From assembly GCF_900102345.1 (NCBI RefSeq), contig NZ_FNKB01000001.1, positions 682,001 to 746,000 of the forward strand: DNA of 64,000 bases, given 5' to 3'. Positions 41,643-49,084 of this stretch are shown here, in pieces. This DNA is from Leucobacter chromiiresistens (GTDB lineage: Bacteria; Actinomycetota; Actinomycetes; Actinomycetales; Microbacteriaceae). The first letter of the stretch is position 1; each line of letters opens with the position of its first letter. Both the position numbers and the translations under genes were made by a program. The notes beneath the pieces are model-generated. The model saw only the letters and a list, made by a program, of their open reading frames with translations. It was not told the DNA's origin and did no database searches.

Positions 41643-42702
41643 TGTACTTGGTCATGAGGTTGGTGCCAGTCGGCTGATCGGGGGACGGCCGTGTGCGGCG
41701 GTGTGAGGTCGAGCGTAGTTGTAGTGCTCCAACCACGCATCGAGCGCGGCGGTGCGATCGTCGTTCGATGCGTAGGGGCGTCGATATGCCCACCCGTCGG
41801 CCAGGGTGCGGTTGAACCGTTCGGCCTTGCCGTTCTGCCACGGTGAGCGTGGACGAATCAGGACGTGAGTGGCCGTCAGCGCGGCCAGAGCGTTGCGGAA
41901 CGCGCGGGAACGTCGGTAGGCCAAAGCGTTGTCCGTCATGACCTGACGGATGCGGACCCCGTGGCTCGCGAAGAACGCGGCGGCGTCGGCCATGAACGTC
42001 GCGCAGGTGGTCGCCTGCTCATCGGGCAGGACCTGCGCGAATGCCAACCGGGTGTGGTCGTCCACGGCGACGTGGACGTAGTCGAAGCCGATGCCGCGTT
42101 TACGAACCTGCTCGGAGCGGCCGTGGGCGCGCCAGCCCCCACCGTCGGGGATGCGGCCCAGCTTCTTGACGTCGACATGGACCAGATCACCGGCACGCTC
42201 GCGTTCGTAACGGTGATCGGTGGCCCGTGAGGCACGGATCACTTCTCCGGTCACGCGATCGATATCAGCCAGACGTGGAAGGCCGGCCCGGCGGATGATC
42301 CGCCCGGCTGTCGAGGGCGAGACACCGAAGCGGGCTGCCAACTCGAACGCGTTGTCCCGGTCAGCGATCCTGGCCGCTACGACCGCCGTCGCGATCTCCA
42401 CCGGTGTGGCCGTCGGCATCGATTTGGGCCTGGAGGAACGGTCTTCCAGGCCAGCCGGTCCTTGGCGGCGATAGCGACCCCACCAGCGGTGAGCACACGT
42501 GCGGGAGATCCCCATCTCCTTGGCCACATGGGACACCGGACGACCCGCAGCGATCCGTTCGCACAGGATCTGGCGGCCACGAATAGTCAGAACAGCATTA
42601 CGGTGGGACAAGAGAAGGCCTCCCTCGGCGATGACTTAGACACCACCAATGATGGGGGCCTTCTCCCTTCCCCTCGTGATACCAACCTCATGACCAAGTA
42701 CA
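41643..42702 (-). mobile_element. complete IS481 family insertion sequence
   Basis: The 1060-bp element is bounded by 22-bp perfect terminal inverted repeats beginning TGTACTTGGTCATGAGG. It is flanked on both sides by GCTAGC (41637-41642 and 42703-42708), a 6-bp target duplication. It contains one transposase gene whose stop codon lies within the left inverted repeat. There is no cargo. The intact ends suggest recent insertion. Confidence 0.92.
41652..42611 (-). CDS. IS481 family transposase
   Basis: A 319-residue DDE transposase from TTG 42611, with GGGAGG about 9 nt upstream. The N-terminal HTH (residues 10-55, RPVSHVAKEMGISRTCAHRW) and a second helical domain bind the ends. The rve core has Asp in VHVDVKKLG, Asp in VMTDNALAY and Glu in NGKAERFNRTL, so the catalytic triad is complete. 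It should be active. The TGA at 41652-41654 lies in the terminal repeat, as is common in this family. Confidence 0.95.
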   Translation of the reverse strand: MSHRNAVLTIRGRQILCERIAAGRPVSHVAKEMGISRTCAHRWWGRYRRQGPAGLEDRSSRPKSMPTATPVEIATAVVAARIADRDNAFELAARFGVSPSTAGRIIRRAGLPRLADIDRVTGEVIRASRATDHRYERERAGDLVHVDVKKLGRIPDGGGWRAHGRSEQVRKRGIGFDYVHVAVDDHTRLAFAQVLPDEQATTCATFMADAAAFFASHGVRIRQVMTDNALAYRRSRAFRNALAALTATHVLIRPRSPWQNGKAERFNRTLADGWAYRRPYASNDDRTAALDAWLEHYNYARPHTAAHGRPPISRLAPTS

Positions 42703-42716
42703 GCTAGCGCGAGCGC

Positions 42717-42745
42717 GCGGAATGCGAAACCCCCTGATATTCCGC
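42717..42745. promoter_or_regulatory. inverted repeat upstream of the FMN reductase-like gene
   Basis: GCGGAAT (42717-42723) and ATTCCGC (42739-42745) form a perfect 7-bp inverted repeat with 15-bp spacer, just upstream of the putative -10 TACGCT (42759-42764). It could be an operator. The IS has inserted only 8 bp to its left. Confidence 0.35.
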
Positions 42746-42758
42746 ACGCGGGGAGCCG

Positions 42759-42764
42759 TACGCT
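42759..42764 (+). promoter_or_regulatory. -10 element, leaderless promoter
   Basis: TACGCT ends 6 nt before ATG 42771 and no ribosome site is seen, the same geometry as at four other genes in the window. Confidence 0.45.
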
Positions 42765-42770
42765 CGCCTC

Positions 42771-43421
42771 ATGTCGGGATACGAGACCACCTTTGACGAC
42801 CATGACGAAGCCCTGATCGCCGCGCCGAGGGCGCTGCTCATCAACTGCACGCTGAAGCCCTCGCCCCAGCCGTCGAGCGGCGACGTGCTCGGCGGCCAGG
42901 TGCTGCGGGAGCTGCAGGAGCACGGCGTGCAGGGATCCTCGATCCGCGCCGTCGACCACCGGATCCTGCCGGGCGTCGAGAGCGACATGGGCGAGGGCGA
43001 TGCGTGGCCAGAGATCCGTGAGGCGGTGCTGCAGGCCGACGTGCTCGTCTTCGTGACGCCCACCTGGCTGGGGCAGCACTCGAGCGTCGCGCAGCGGGTG
43101 CTCGAGCGGCTCGACGCCGAGATCTCGGCGACCGACGAGGCCGGCCGGCCCACGCTCTTCGGCAAGGTCGCGATCCCGGTCGTCGTCGGCAATGAGGACG
43201 GGGCGCACCACATCTGCGGCATCCTCGCGCAGGCGCTCGGCGATACGGGCTTCACGATTCCCGCCCAGTCCTCTGTGTACTGGAACGGTCGCGCCATGGA
43301 GGGAGTCGACTACCGCGAGCTCTCGGAGACGCCCGAGGCGGTCGCCACGGCGATCCGCACCGCCGCGGCGAACGCAGCCCACCTCGCGGAGCTGCTGCGG
43401 GGCGAGCCCTACCCGGCCTGA
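42771..43421 (+). CDS. NADPH-dependent FMN reductase/flavodoxin-like protein
   Basis: A 216-residue protein with a flavodoxin-like fold. RALLINCTLKPSPQPS at residues 20-35 is the phosphate loop that binds FMN, followed by ADVLVFVTPTWLGQHSS, the second flavin loop. NEDGAHHICGILAQAL matches the third. It probably reduces FMN or quinones with NAD(P)H. It is monocistronic and starts 68 nt from the right end of the insertion sequence. Confidence 0.88.
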   Translation: MSGYETTFDDHDEALIAAPRALLINCTLKPSPQPSSGDVLGGQVLRELQEHGVQGSSIRAVDHRILPGVESDMGEGDAWPEIREAVLQADVLVFVTPTWLGQHSSVAQRVLERLDAEISATDEAGRPTLFGKVAIPVVVGNEDGAHHICGILAQALGDTGFTIPAQSSVYWNGRAMEGVDYRELSETPEAVATAIRTAAANAAHLAELLRGEPYPA

Positions 43422-43467
43422 GCCGGTCGCCGTCTCGTCGCGCAGCGAGACTGCCCGCCCCCGGCCG

Positions 43468-44160
43468 TCACGGGTCGAGTCGGTAGGTCTCGTTCAGGTG
43501 ATGACGCAGCAGTGACTCGAAGCGGGTGAGCGCTCGTTCGGCGCGAGCGGCCTCGCCCGTCTCGAGCGGCGCCTGCCCGGGCGCTCCCGCTGCATACAGC
43601 GCATCGAGCATCGCCGCGTGCTCGGCGAGGATCTCGTCGCTGCGGTCGAACAGCCGCTGCCCGTAGCTGAACAGCAGGAAGCGCTGGCGATCCGCCAGCC
43701 GATCGTAGAGCTCCGTCAGCACGGCATTGCGCGCGGCCGTGACGAACGAGCGGTGGAAGTCGATGCTGAGCTCGACGAATGCGGGGAGGTCGCGCGCTTC
43801 GAGGCGCTCGCGCTGCGTCTCGAGCTGCTGGCGCAGTGCCTCGGCAGTGCGGCGGCGCGAGGTGGGCGCGGCCGAGCGCACGGCGCCCGATTCGAGCAGC
43901 ACTTTCGACCCGGCCAGGTCGGCGACCGCTTGAGCGCTCACTTCGCGCACCAGGGCGCCGCGCTTGGGGAAGATGGTCAACCAGCCCTCGTCCTGCAGAC
44001 GGATCAGCGCTGCCCGCACCGGGGTGCGGCTCATGCCCATCGAAGAGGCGACGGCCGACTCGCTGAGCATGCTGCTGCCCGGATGCACGCCGGAGAGGAT
44101 GCCGTCGAGGATGGCGCGGTAGGCGCGGGAGGCGGCGGATTCGTCGACGGCGGGGTGCAT
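43468..44160 (-). CDS. GntR family regulator, FCD-type
   Basis: A 230-residue regulator from ATG 44160. The winged HTH (residues 10-75, LSESAVASSMGMSRTPVRAALIRLQDEGWL) is of the FadR type, and the C-terminal FCD domain (about 85-225) has ELSIDFHRSF and LAEHAAMLDAL metal-binding His residues. It is divergent from the DsbA-like gene, and a perfect palindrome covers that gene's -10 box, so it probably represses the thiol-redox pair and itself. FCD ligands are usually small organic acids; which one is unknown. Confidence 0.92.
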   Translation of the reverse strand: MHPAVDESAASRAYRAILDGILSGVHPGSSMLSESAVASSMGMSRTPVRAALIRLQDEGWLTIFPKRGALVREVSAQAVADLAGSKVLLESGAVRSAAPTSRRRTAEALRQQLETQRERLEARDLPAFVELSIDFHRSFVTAARNAVLTELYDRLADRQRFLLFSYGQRLFDRSDEILAEHAAMLDALYAAGAPGQAPLETGEAARAERALTRFESLLRHHLNETYRLDP

Positions 44161-44220
44161 GCGTCCATTCTCCCGTCTCGGGCCGTCATCGGGCCGGATC
44201 GGGCCGGACGGGGCCCGGCA

Positions 44221-44239
44221 AGGATACATCTTGTATCCT
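44221..44239. promoter_or_regulatory. GntR operator overlapping the -10 box of the DsbA-like gene
   Basis: AGGATACA-TCT-TGTATCCT is a perfect palindrome with 8-bp arms. Its right arm contains TATCCT (44234-44239), a -10 match 6 nt before GTG 44246. Binding here would block the promoter. Confidence 0.7.
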
Positions 44240-44245
44240 AGACGC

Positions 44246-45025
44246 GTGTCGCAGCGATCAACCTCCTCTCGAACGTCTCAGCGCCGACTGAAATCCTGGC
44301 TCTTCCTCGCGGCCGCGGTGATCGTGTTCCTCGGCGTCGTGATCTTCGCGCAGGCGTCGATGAACTCGGGCAACGGCTCGTTCGGCGCCGCAGCGAAGCA
44401 GGGCGCGGCGGCCGCAGACGGCAGCGGCGCCGACACCGGCGCCGGCGACTCCGCGGCCCCGACCGGCTTCGAGACGCGCGACCCGGCCGACCCGATGGCG
44501 ATCGGAGATGCCGACGCGCCCGTCGTGCTCGTCGAGTGGACGGATATGCGCTGCCCCTACTGCGCGGTGTTCAACCAGGAGACGCTGCCGACCATCGTGG
44601 ACGAGTACGTCGAGGCGGGGAAGGTGCGCATCGAGGTGCGCGACGTCGCGTTCTTCGGCGAGGCCTCCGAGACGGCCTCCGTCGCCGCCCGGGCCGCCGG
44701 CGAGCAGGGCAGGTTCATGGAGTACCTGGACGCCGTCTACGCGGCGGCGCCCGCAGAGGGGCACCCTGATCTCCCCGCGGATCAGCTGATCGGATTCGCC
44801 GAGGAGGTCGGCGTGCCCGACATCGCGAAGTTCACGGCGGATCTCGAAGACCCGGCACTGCGCGCGGCCGTGCAGCAGAGCACCGCGACCGCGCAGCAGG
44901 CGGGCGTCACCGGAGTTCCGTTCTTCGCGATCGGCACCGACGCGCTCTCCGGCGCGCAGCCGATCGACGCGTTCCGCGGCTTCCTCGACGCCGCGATCGA
45001 AGCGGCGCCCGACTCGGCTGCCTGA
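44246..45025 (+). CDS. membrane-anchored DsbA-like thioredoxin-fold protein
   Basis: A 259-residue protein from GTG 44246 (leaderless geometry; the longer frame crosses the operator). One N-terminal membrane helix (WLFLAAAVIVFLGVVIFA) and an Ala/Gly/Asp spacer lead to a DsbA-type domain (about 85-255). The active site is CPYC in MRCPYCAVF and the cis-Pro is in GVTGVPFFAIG. It should oxidise or isomerise disulfides outside the membrane. The ccdA gene begins 3 nt after its stop, forming a redox pair. Confidence 0.92.
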   Translation: MSQRSTSSRTSQRRLKSWLFLAAAVIVFLGVVIFAQASMNSGNGSFGAAAKQGAAAADGSGADTGAGDSAAPTGFETRDPADPMAIGDADAPVVLVEWTDMRCPYCAVFNQETLPTIVDEYVEAGKVRIEVRDVAFFGEASETASVAARAAGEQGRFMEYLDAVYAAAPAEGHPDLPADQLIGFAEEVGVPDIAKFTADLEDPALRAAVQQSTATAQQAGVTGVPFFAIGTDALSGAQPIDAFRGFLDAAIEAAPDSAA

Positions 45026-45028
45026 CCC

Positions 45029-45889
45029 GTGGAGCTCGGCCTGCTCGGAGCCCTGCTCGGCGGGGTGCTCACCTTGCTGAGCCCCTGCTCGGTGATGCTG
45101 CTCCCGGCGTTCTTCTCGTACGCCTTCACCTCGCCCGGCGCAATGCTGACCCGCACGGGCGTCTTCTACCTTGGGCTGATCACGACGCTCGTGCCGCTCG
45201 GCGTACTGGCCGGCACGCTGGGCGCCTTCGTGAACGCCCACCGCGAGGGGTTCGTGCTCGTGGCCTCGATCGTCATCATCGTGCTCGGAGCGATGCTGCT
45301 GCTGGGCATCCCCATGCCCTTCATGCGCGGTCGCGAGGGCGGCGGGGGCACCACCGCGCTCTCCGTGTACGCGCTCGGCACGGTCTACGGTCTCGCCGGA
45401 GTCTGCGCTGGGCCGCTGCTCGGCGCGGCGCTCACCATGGCCGCAGTCTCGGGCAACGCCCTGCTCGGCGGCGTGACCCTGCTGGTGTTCGCCGCGGGCA
45501 TGGCCGTGCCGCTGCTCGTGCTGAGCCTGCTGTGGACGCGCCTGCCGTTCGTGCGCCGCATCGTCAGGCCGCGCGAGGTGCGCGTCGGCAGGTGGCGCAG
45601 CACCTGGAGCAGCATCGTCGGCGGCGCCCTCACCATCGGCATCGGCGTCTTCATGCTGGCGACCCGCGGCACCACGAGCCTGGGAGGAGCGCTCGGCGCC
45701 TCCGATCAGATGCGTCTCGAGGGGTGGGTGCTCGAGCAGTCGCGATCCGTGCCCGACGCCCTCGTCGTCGGCATCGCCCTCGCGGTCGCGGCTAGCGCCC
45801 TGTGGTGGTCGCGCCGTCGCGCTCGGCGAGACGACGCACCCGCTGGGCCCGAATCGCCACGTTCCACCGCTTCGCGCAGAGCGCGGTGA
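45029..45889 (+). CDS. ccdA: CcdA-like cytochrome c biogenesis/thiol transporter
   Basis: A 286-residue membrane protein from GTG 45029. It has six core helices with the redox cysteines in LLSPCSVMLLP and AGVCAGPLLG, the hallmark of the CcdA/DsbD family. Additional C-terminal helix and a basic tail (WWSRRRARRDD) follow. It transfers electrons from cytosolic thioredoxin to outside proteins such as the adjacent DsbA-like protein. No own ribosome site is seen, so translation is coupled. No cytochrome c genes are adjacent, so a general thiol role is more likely. Confidence 0.92.
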   Translation: MELGLLGALLGGVLTLLSPCSVMLLPAFFSYAFTSPGAMLTRTGVFYLGLITTLVPLGVLAGTLGAFVNAHREGFVLVASIVIIVLGAMLLLGIPMPFMRGREGGGGTTALSVYALGTVYGLAGVCAGPLLGAALTMAAVSGNALLGGVTLLVFAAGMAVPLLVLSLLWTRLPFVRRIVRPREVRVGRWRSTWSSIVGGALTIGIGVFMLATRGTTSLGGALGASDQMRLEGWVLEQSRSVPDALVVGIALAVAASALWWSRRRARRDDAPAGPESPRSTASRRAR

Positions 45890-45953
45890 CGATGGCGGCG
45901 ACGACGCCGGGGACGGCGATCGTCATGATCAGGATGAGTGCCTGCGGTTCCAT
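45792..45953 (-). CDS. possible 53-residue membrane peptide antisense to the ccdA end
   Basis: The frame from ATG 45953 to TAG 45792 encodes a single membrane helix (ALILIMTIAVPGVVAAIVTA), a Cys-Ala-Lys-Arg boundary and a basic tail. It overlaps the last 98 nt of ccdA on the other strand. No good ribosome site is seen. It looks like a real small membrane protein by composition, but could be chance. Confidence 0.35.
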   Translation of the reverse strand: MEPQALILIMTIAVPGVVAAIVTALCAKRWNVAIRAQRVRRLAERDGATTTGR

Positions 45954-46089
45954 GCTTCGAGCCTAGGCGCGGGTTCGGCCCCGCGCCTCCCCCCAGAGGA
46001 TGAGCGTCGCTACAGTGGAACGCGGAAGCGGCGTGCACCACGCCGCTCCTGGCGCGTCGATGCGCCGCCTATCTGGAGGAAAGATAACC

Positions 46090-47466
46090 ATGTCCAAGTA
46101 CCGGGTGCAGAATCCTGCCACGGGTGAGGTTCTCGAGACGTTCGAGGCCGCCACCGACGCGCAGATCGAGGAGGCGCTCGCGGGCGCCGACGCCGTATAC
46201 CGGGAATGGCGGGAGCGGAGCGTGCAGGAGCGCGCCGCTGTCGTCAAGCGAGTCGCCGAGCTGTTTCTGGAGCGGAAGGACGAGCTCGCTCGTCTGATCG
46301 CGCTCGAGATGGGCAAGTCGATCGCCGAGTCGCTCGACGAGGTCGAATTCGCCGCCCAGATCATCGAGTACTACGCGGTGCACGGCCCGAGCCTCATCAC
46401 GGATTACGAGATCCCGAGCACGATCCCGGGGAAGGCGTACATCGAGCACCGCCCCGTGGGCGCCCTGCTCGGCGTGATGCCGTGGAACTTCCCGTACTAC
46501 CAGGTGGCCCGCTTCGCGGCGCCGAACCTGGTACTCGGCAACACGATCCTGCTGAAGCACGCCGACGTCTGCGGGCGCTCGGCGCTGACCATCCAGGAGA
46601 TCATGGAGGAGGCCGGCGTTCCCGTCGGCGGCTACCAGAACGTCTTCGCGTCGCACGACCAGATCGCCACGATCATCGCCGACCCCCGCGTGCAGGGCGT
46701 CTCGCTCACGGGCTCGGAGCGGGCCGGAGCGATCATCGGCGCGCAGGCCGGATCGCACCTGAAGAAGGCCGTGCTCGAACTCGGCGGCATCGACGCGATG
46801 GTCGTGCTCGACTCCGACGACGTGGCAGACGTCGCGAAGCAGGCGTGGGACTTCCGCGTCTACAACGCCGGCCAGGTCTGCAACTCGAACAAGCGCCTCA
46901 TCCTGATGGACGACATCTACGACGAGTTCGTCGCCGAGCTCGTGCGCCTCGCCGAGGGTCTCGAGCCGGGCGACCAGCTGGACCTGCAGGAGGGGCAGTA
47001 CGTGCCGCTCTCCTCGCGCGCCGCCGCCGAGACCGTCGACGCCCAGGTGCGGAAGGCCGTGTCGGAGGGCGCGAAGCTGCTCGCCGGCGGCGTGCTCTCG
47101 GAAGGGCCCGCGGCGTACTACTCGCCCGCCGTGCTCGTCGACGTGCCGCGCGACTCCGAGTCGTACGGCGAGGAGATCTTCGGACCGGTCGCCACGGTGT
47201 ACCGGGTGTCGAGCGATGCGGAGGCGCTGGAGCTCGCGAACGACTGCGCGCTGGGCCTCGGCGGCTCGGTGTTCTCGACCGACGAGGCCCGCGCGGCGCG
47301 CGTCGCCTCGCGCCTCGAGACCGGCATGAGCCACGTGAACACGATCGCGGCGGAGTCTGCTGAGATTCCGTTCGGCGGGGTGAAGCGCTCGGGCTTCGGT
47401 CGCGAGATGGGGCCGATCGGCATCGGCGAGTTCGCCAACAAGCGGCTCTACTTCGTCGCGAAGTAG
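46090..47466 (+). CDS. gabD: NAD(P)-dependent succinate-semialdehyde dehydrogenase family protein
   Basis: A 458-residue aldehyde dehydrogenase; ATG 46090 with GGAGG about 10 nt upstream, the extra 30 codons of open frame are not coding. Conserved blocks: MPWNFPYYQ, LTGSERAG, the general-base Glu in VLELGG and the nucleophile Cys in NAGQVCNSNKR. The cofactor and substrate residues are of the short SSADH type lacking some N-terminal residues. It oxidises succinate semialdehyde or a related aldehyde to the acid. No GABA transaminase gene is near, so substrate is uncertain. A strong hairpin ends the gene. Confidence 0.9.
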   Translation: MSKYRVQNPATGEVLETFEAATDAQIEEALAGADAVYREWRERSVQERAAVVKRVAELFLERKDELARLIALEMGKSIAESLDEVEFAAQIIEYYAVHGPSLITDYEIPSTIPGKAYIEHRPVGALLGVMPWNFPYYQVARFAAPNLVLGNTILLKHADVCGRSALTIQEIMEEAGVPVGGYQNVFASHDQIATIIADPRVQGVSLTGSERAGAIIGAQAGSHLKKAVLELGGIDAMVVLDSDDVADVAKQAWDFRVYNAGQVCNSNKRLILMDDIYDEFVAELVRLAEGLEPGDQLDLQEGQYVPLSSRAAAETVDAQVRKAVSEGAKLLAGGVLSEGPAAYYSPAVLVDVPRDSESYGEEIFGPVATVYRVSSDAEALELANDCALGLGGSVFSTDEARAARVASRLETGMSHVNTIAAESAEIPFGGVKRSGFGREMGPIGIGEFANKRLYFVAK

Positions 47467-47483
47467 GTCGTTCCCTCCGTTTC

Positions 47484-47519
47484 GAACGGGCCGCAGCACC
47501 TGGGTGCTGCGGCCCGTTC
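47484..47519 (+). terminator. terminator after the aldehyde dehydrogenase gene
   Basis: 17-nt complementary arms (47484-47500 and 47503-47519) form a GC-rich hairpin 17 nt after the stop, followed by CATCG rather than a T run. Confidence 0.75.
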
Positions 47520-47605
47520 ATCGTCGCAGGGGCGGCCTGCGCCGCGCGGGCGACCGGAGGATGCTCCCTCGGCCCGTTCGCATGCATCGGGTGCACACTG
47601 GAGGC

Positions 47606-48121
47606 ATGCGCATCCGCACCGAATTCGAAGCCGACTGCCCGCCCGAGGCGGCATGGCGGGCCCTGCACGATCCGAGCGTCGCGACGCAGCTCTACGCCCC
47701 GCTCCTCGTCATGCGCCCCGAGACGGGGTTTCCCGAAACGCTCGGCACCGGCGTCGAGATGCGCACGCGGCTGCGGGCCTTCGGCGTGCTGCCGGTCGGC
47801 TCGCAGCTGATCCGGATCACGGACCTCCCCGCCCCCACCGGGCCCGCCCCCGCAGGCACCGCGCCCGCCGGCACCGCCCCCGCCGCCTGGCCGCGCACCA
47901 TGCGCGACCACGGCCGGCCGCTCTCGGGCCCGCTCGCCGTGCTCACGGAGTGGCGCCACGAGATGACCGTCTCGCGCTCGCGGGCGTCGCAGCACCGCGC
48001 GGTCTGGACCGACGAGCTGCACATCGGGGGTGCACTCGCCCCGCTGTTCCGGCCGGTGCTCGCCCTCATGTGGCGGTGGCGGGGCCGCAAGCTCAAGTGG
48101 CTGTCGCGAGACTGGCGGTAG
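47606..48121 (+). CDS. SRPBCC-like (START/Bet v1 fold) protein
   Basis: A 171-residue protein from ATG 47606. The opening RIRTEFEADCPPEAAWRALHDP and the end FRPVLALMWRWRGRKLKWL resemble polyketide cyclase/SRPBCC-type lipid-binding proteins, but a Gly/Pro/Ala stretch (about 75-95) interrupts the fold. Assignment is by pattern, not by a diagnostic motif. GGAGG is only 1 nt from the ATG, too close for normal use; CACACT 6 nt upstream may be a -10 box for a leaderless transcript. The next gene follows after 71 nt. Confidence 0.6.
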   Translation: MRIRTEFEADCPPEAAWRALHDPSVATQLYAPLLVMRPETGFPETLGTGVEMRTRLRAFGVLPVGSQLIRITDLPAPTGPAPAGTAPAGTAPAAWPRTMRDHGRPLSGPLAVLTEWRHEMTVSRSRASQHRAVWTDELHIGGALAPLFRPVLALMWRWRGRKLKWLSRDWR

Positions 48122-48192
48122 CGGGAGTGGGGGGCGCGGAGGCGCAGTGCGCGGCGGCGGCGCGGCGCGCGGCGGCCCAGCGCGGAGGATAC

Positions 48193-48969
48193 GTGCGCAT
48201 CAACGGTGTCGACCTCTACGCGGAGACCGCGGGTGCGGGCGAACCGGTCGTGGTGCTGCACGGCGGCTTCTGCTCGCTGGAGTCGCTCGCCCCGATCGCC
48301 GAGGCGCTCGCCGCCGAGTACCGGGTGCACGCCTACGAGCGGCCGGGCCACGGGCGTTCGGCCGACATCGCCGGGGAGTACGACTACGACCGCGGCGTCT
48401 CCGACGCACTCGCGTTCCTCGACGCCCACGGTCTCGCCGACGCGCACGTGGTCGGGTACAGCGACGGCGCGATCATCGGGCTGCTCCTCGCGATGCGCCG
48501 CCCCGAGCGCGTGCGCTCGCTGACGGCGATCAGCGCGAACCTCGATCCCTCGGCCTACGACCGCGACCCCGAGGTGAACGGGCCGATCCTGCCCCCGCTG
48601 CGCCGCGTCGACGCGGCAGCGGGCGCGAACCCGGGGCCGGATCGCGTGAGCCCCGAACGCGCGGCCTACGAGCGCCTGTCGCCCGACGGTCGGGCGCACG
48701 CCGACGCCGTGTGGGAGAAGTGCGTGCGGCTCTGGACGACCGAGCCGCACATCGACCCCGCCGACCTCGCGGGCGTCGCCGTGCCGACCCTGGTGCTCGC
48801 CGGCGATCGCGACACGGTGCGCCCGCTGCACACGCTGCGCATCGCGGCGGCGCTGCCGAACGCGCGCCTGGGCCTCGTGCCCGGCACGTCGCACGGCCTC
48901 GTCGACGAGAAGCCGGAGTTCGTGGCGGCGCTGGTGCGCGACTTCCTGGCGGAGGCTCCTCGGCGGTGA
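48193..48969 (+). CDS. alpha/beta hydrolase
   Basis: About 258 residues from GTG 48193 with GGAGG 4 nt upstream. VVVLHGGFCS is the oxyanion strand-turn, the nucleophile is in GYSDGA, the acid in LAGDRDTV and the His in GTSHGLV. YERPGHGRS is the typical loop. The elbow G-Y-S-D-G and the aromatic-poor cap are like haloperoxidase/esterase members. Substrate is not known. It is probably co-transcribed with the preceding SRPBCC-like gene. Confidence 0.85.
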   Translation: MRINGVDLYAETAGAGEPVVVLHGGFCSLESLAPIAEALAAEYRVHAYERPGHGRSADIAGEYDYDRGVSDALAFLDAHGLADAHVVGYSDGAIIGLLLAMRRPERVRSLTAISANLDPSAYDRDPEVNGPILPPLRRVDAAAGANPGPDRVSPERAAYERLSPDGRAHADAVWEKCVRLWTTEPHIDPADLAGVAVPTLVLAGDRDTVRPLHTLRIAAALPNARLGLVPGTSHGLVDEKPEFVAALVRDFLAEAPRR

Positions 48970-49084
48970 GCGTCGGCGCCCGCCGACCGCGCCACCATCG
49001 CACCGCTTTCTCGCCGATGCACGTGTGAAGAACGGGTGCATCGGGGAAGTAGGGGTGCAGCGAGGCCCGGGCCCCGGCCCGCGC

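Noticed and set aside
41643-42702. Compound transposon or genomic island around the IS481-type element
   Set aside because: Only one copy with its own target duplication is seen and flanking genes are ordinary chromosomal genes, so there is no evidence of cargo.
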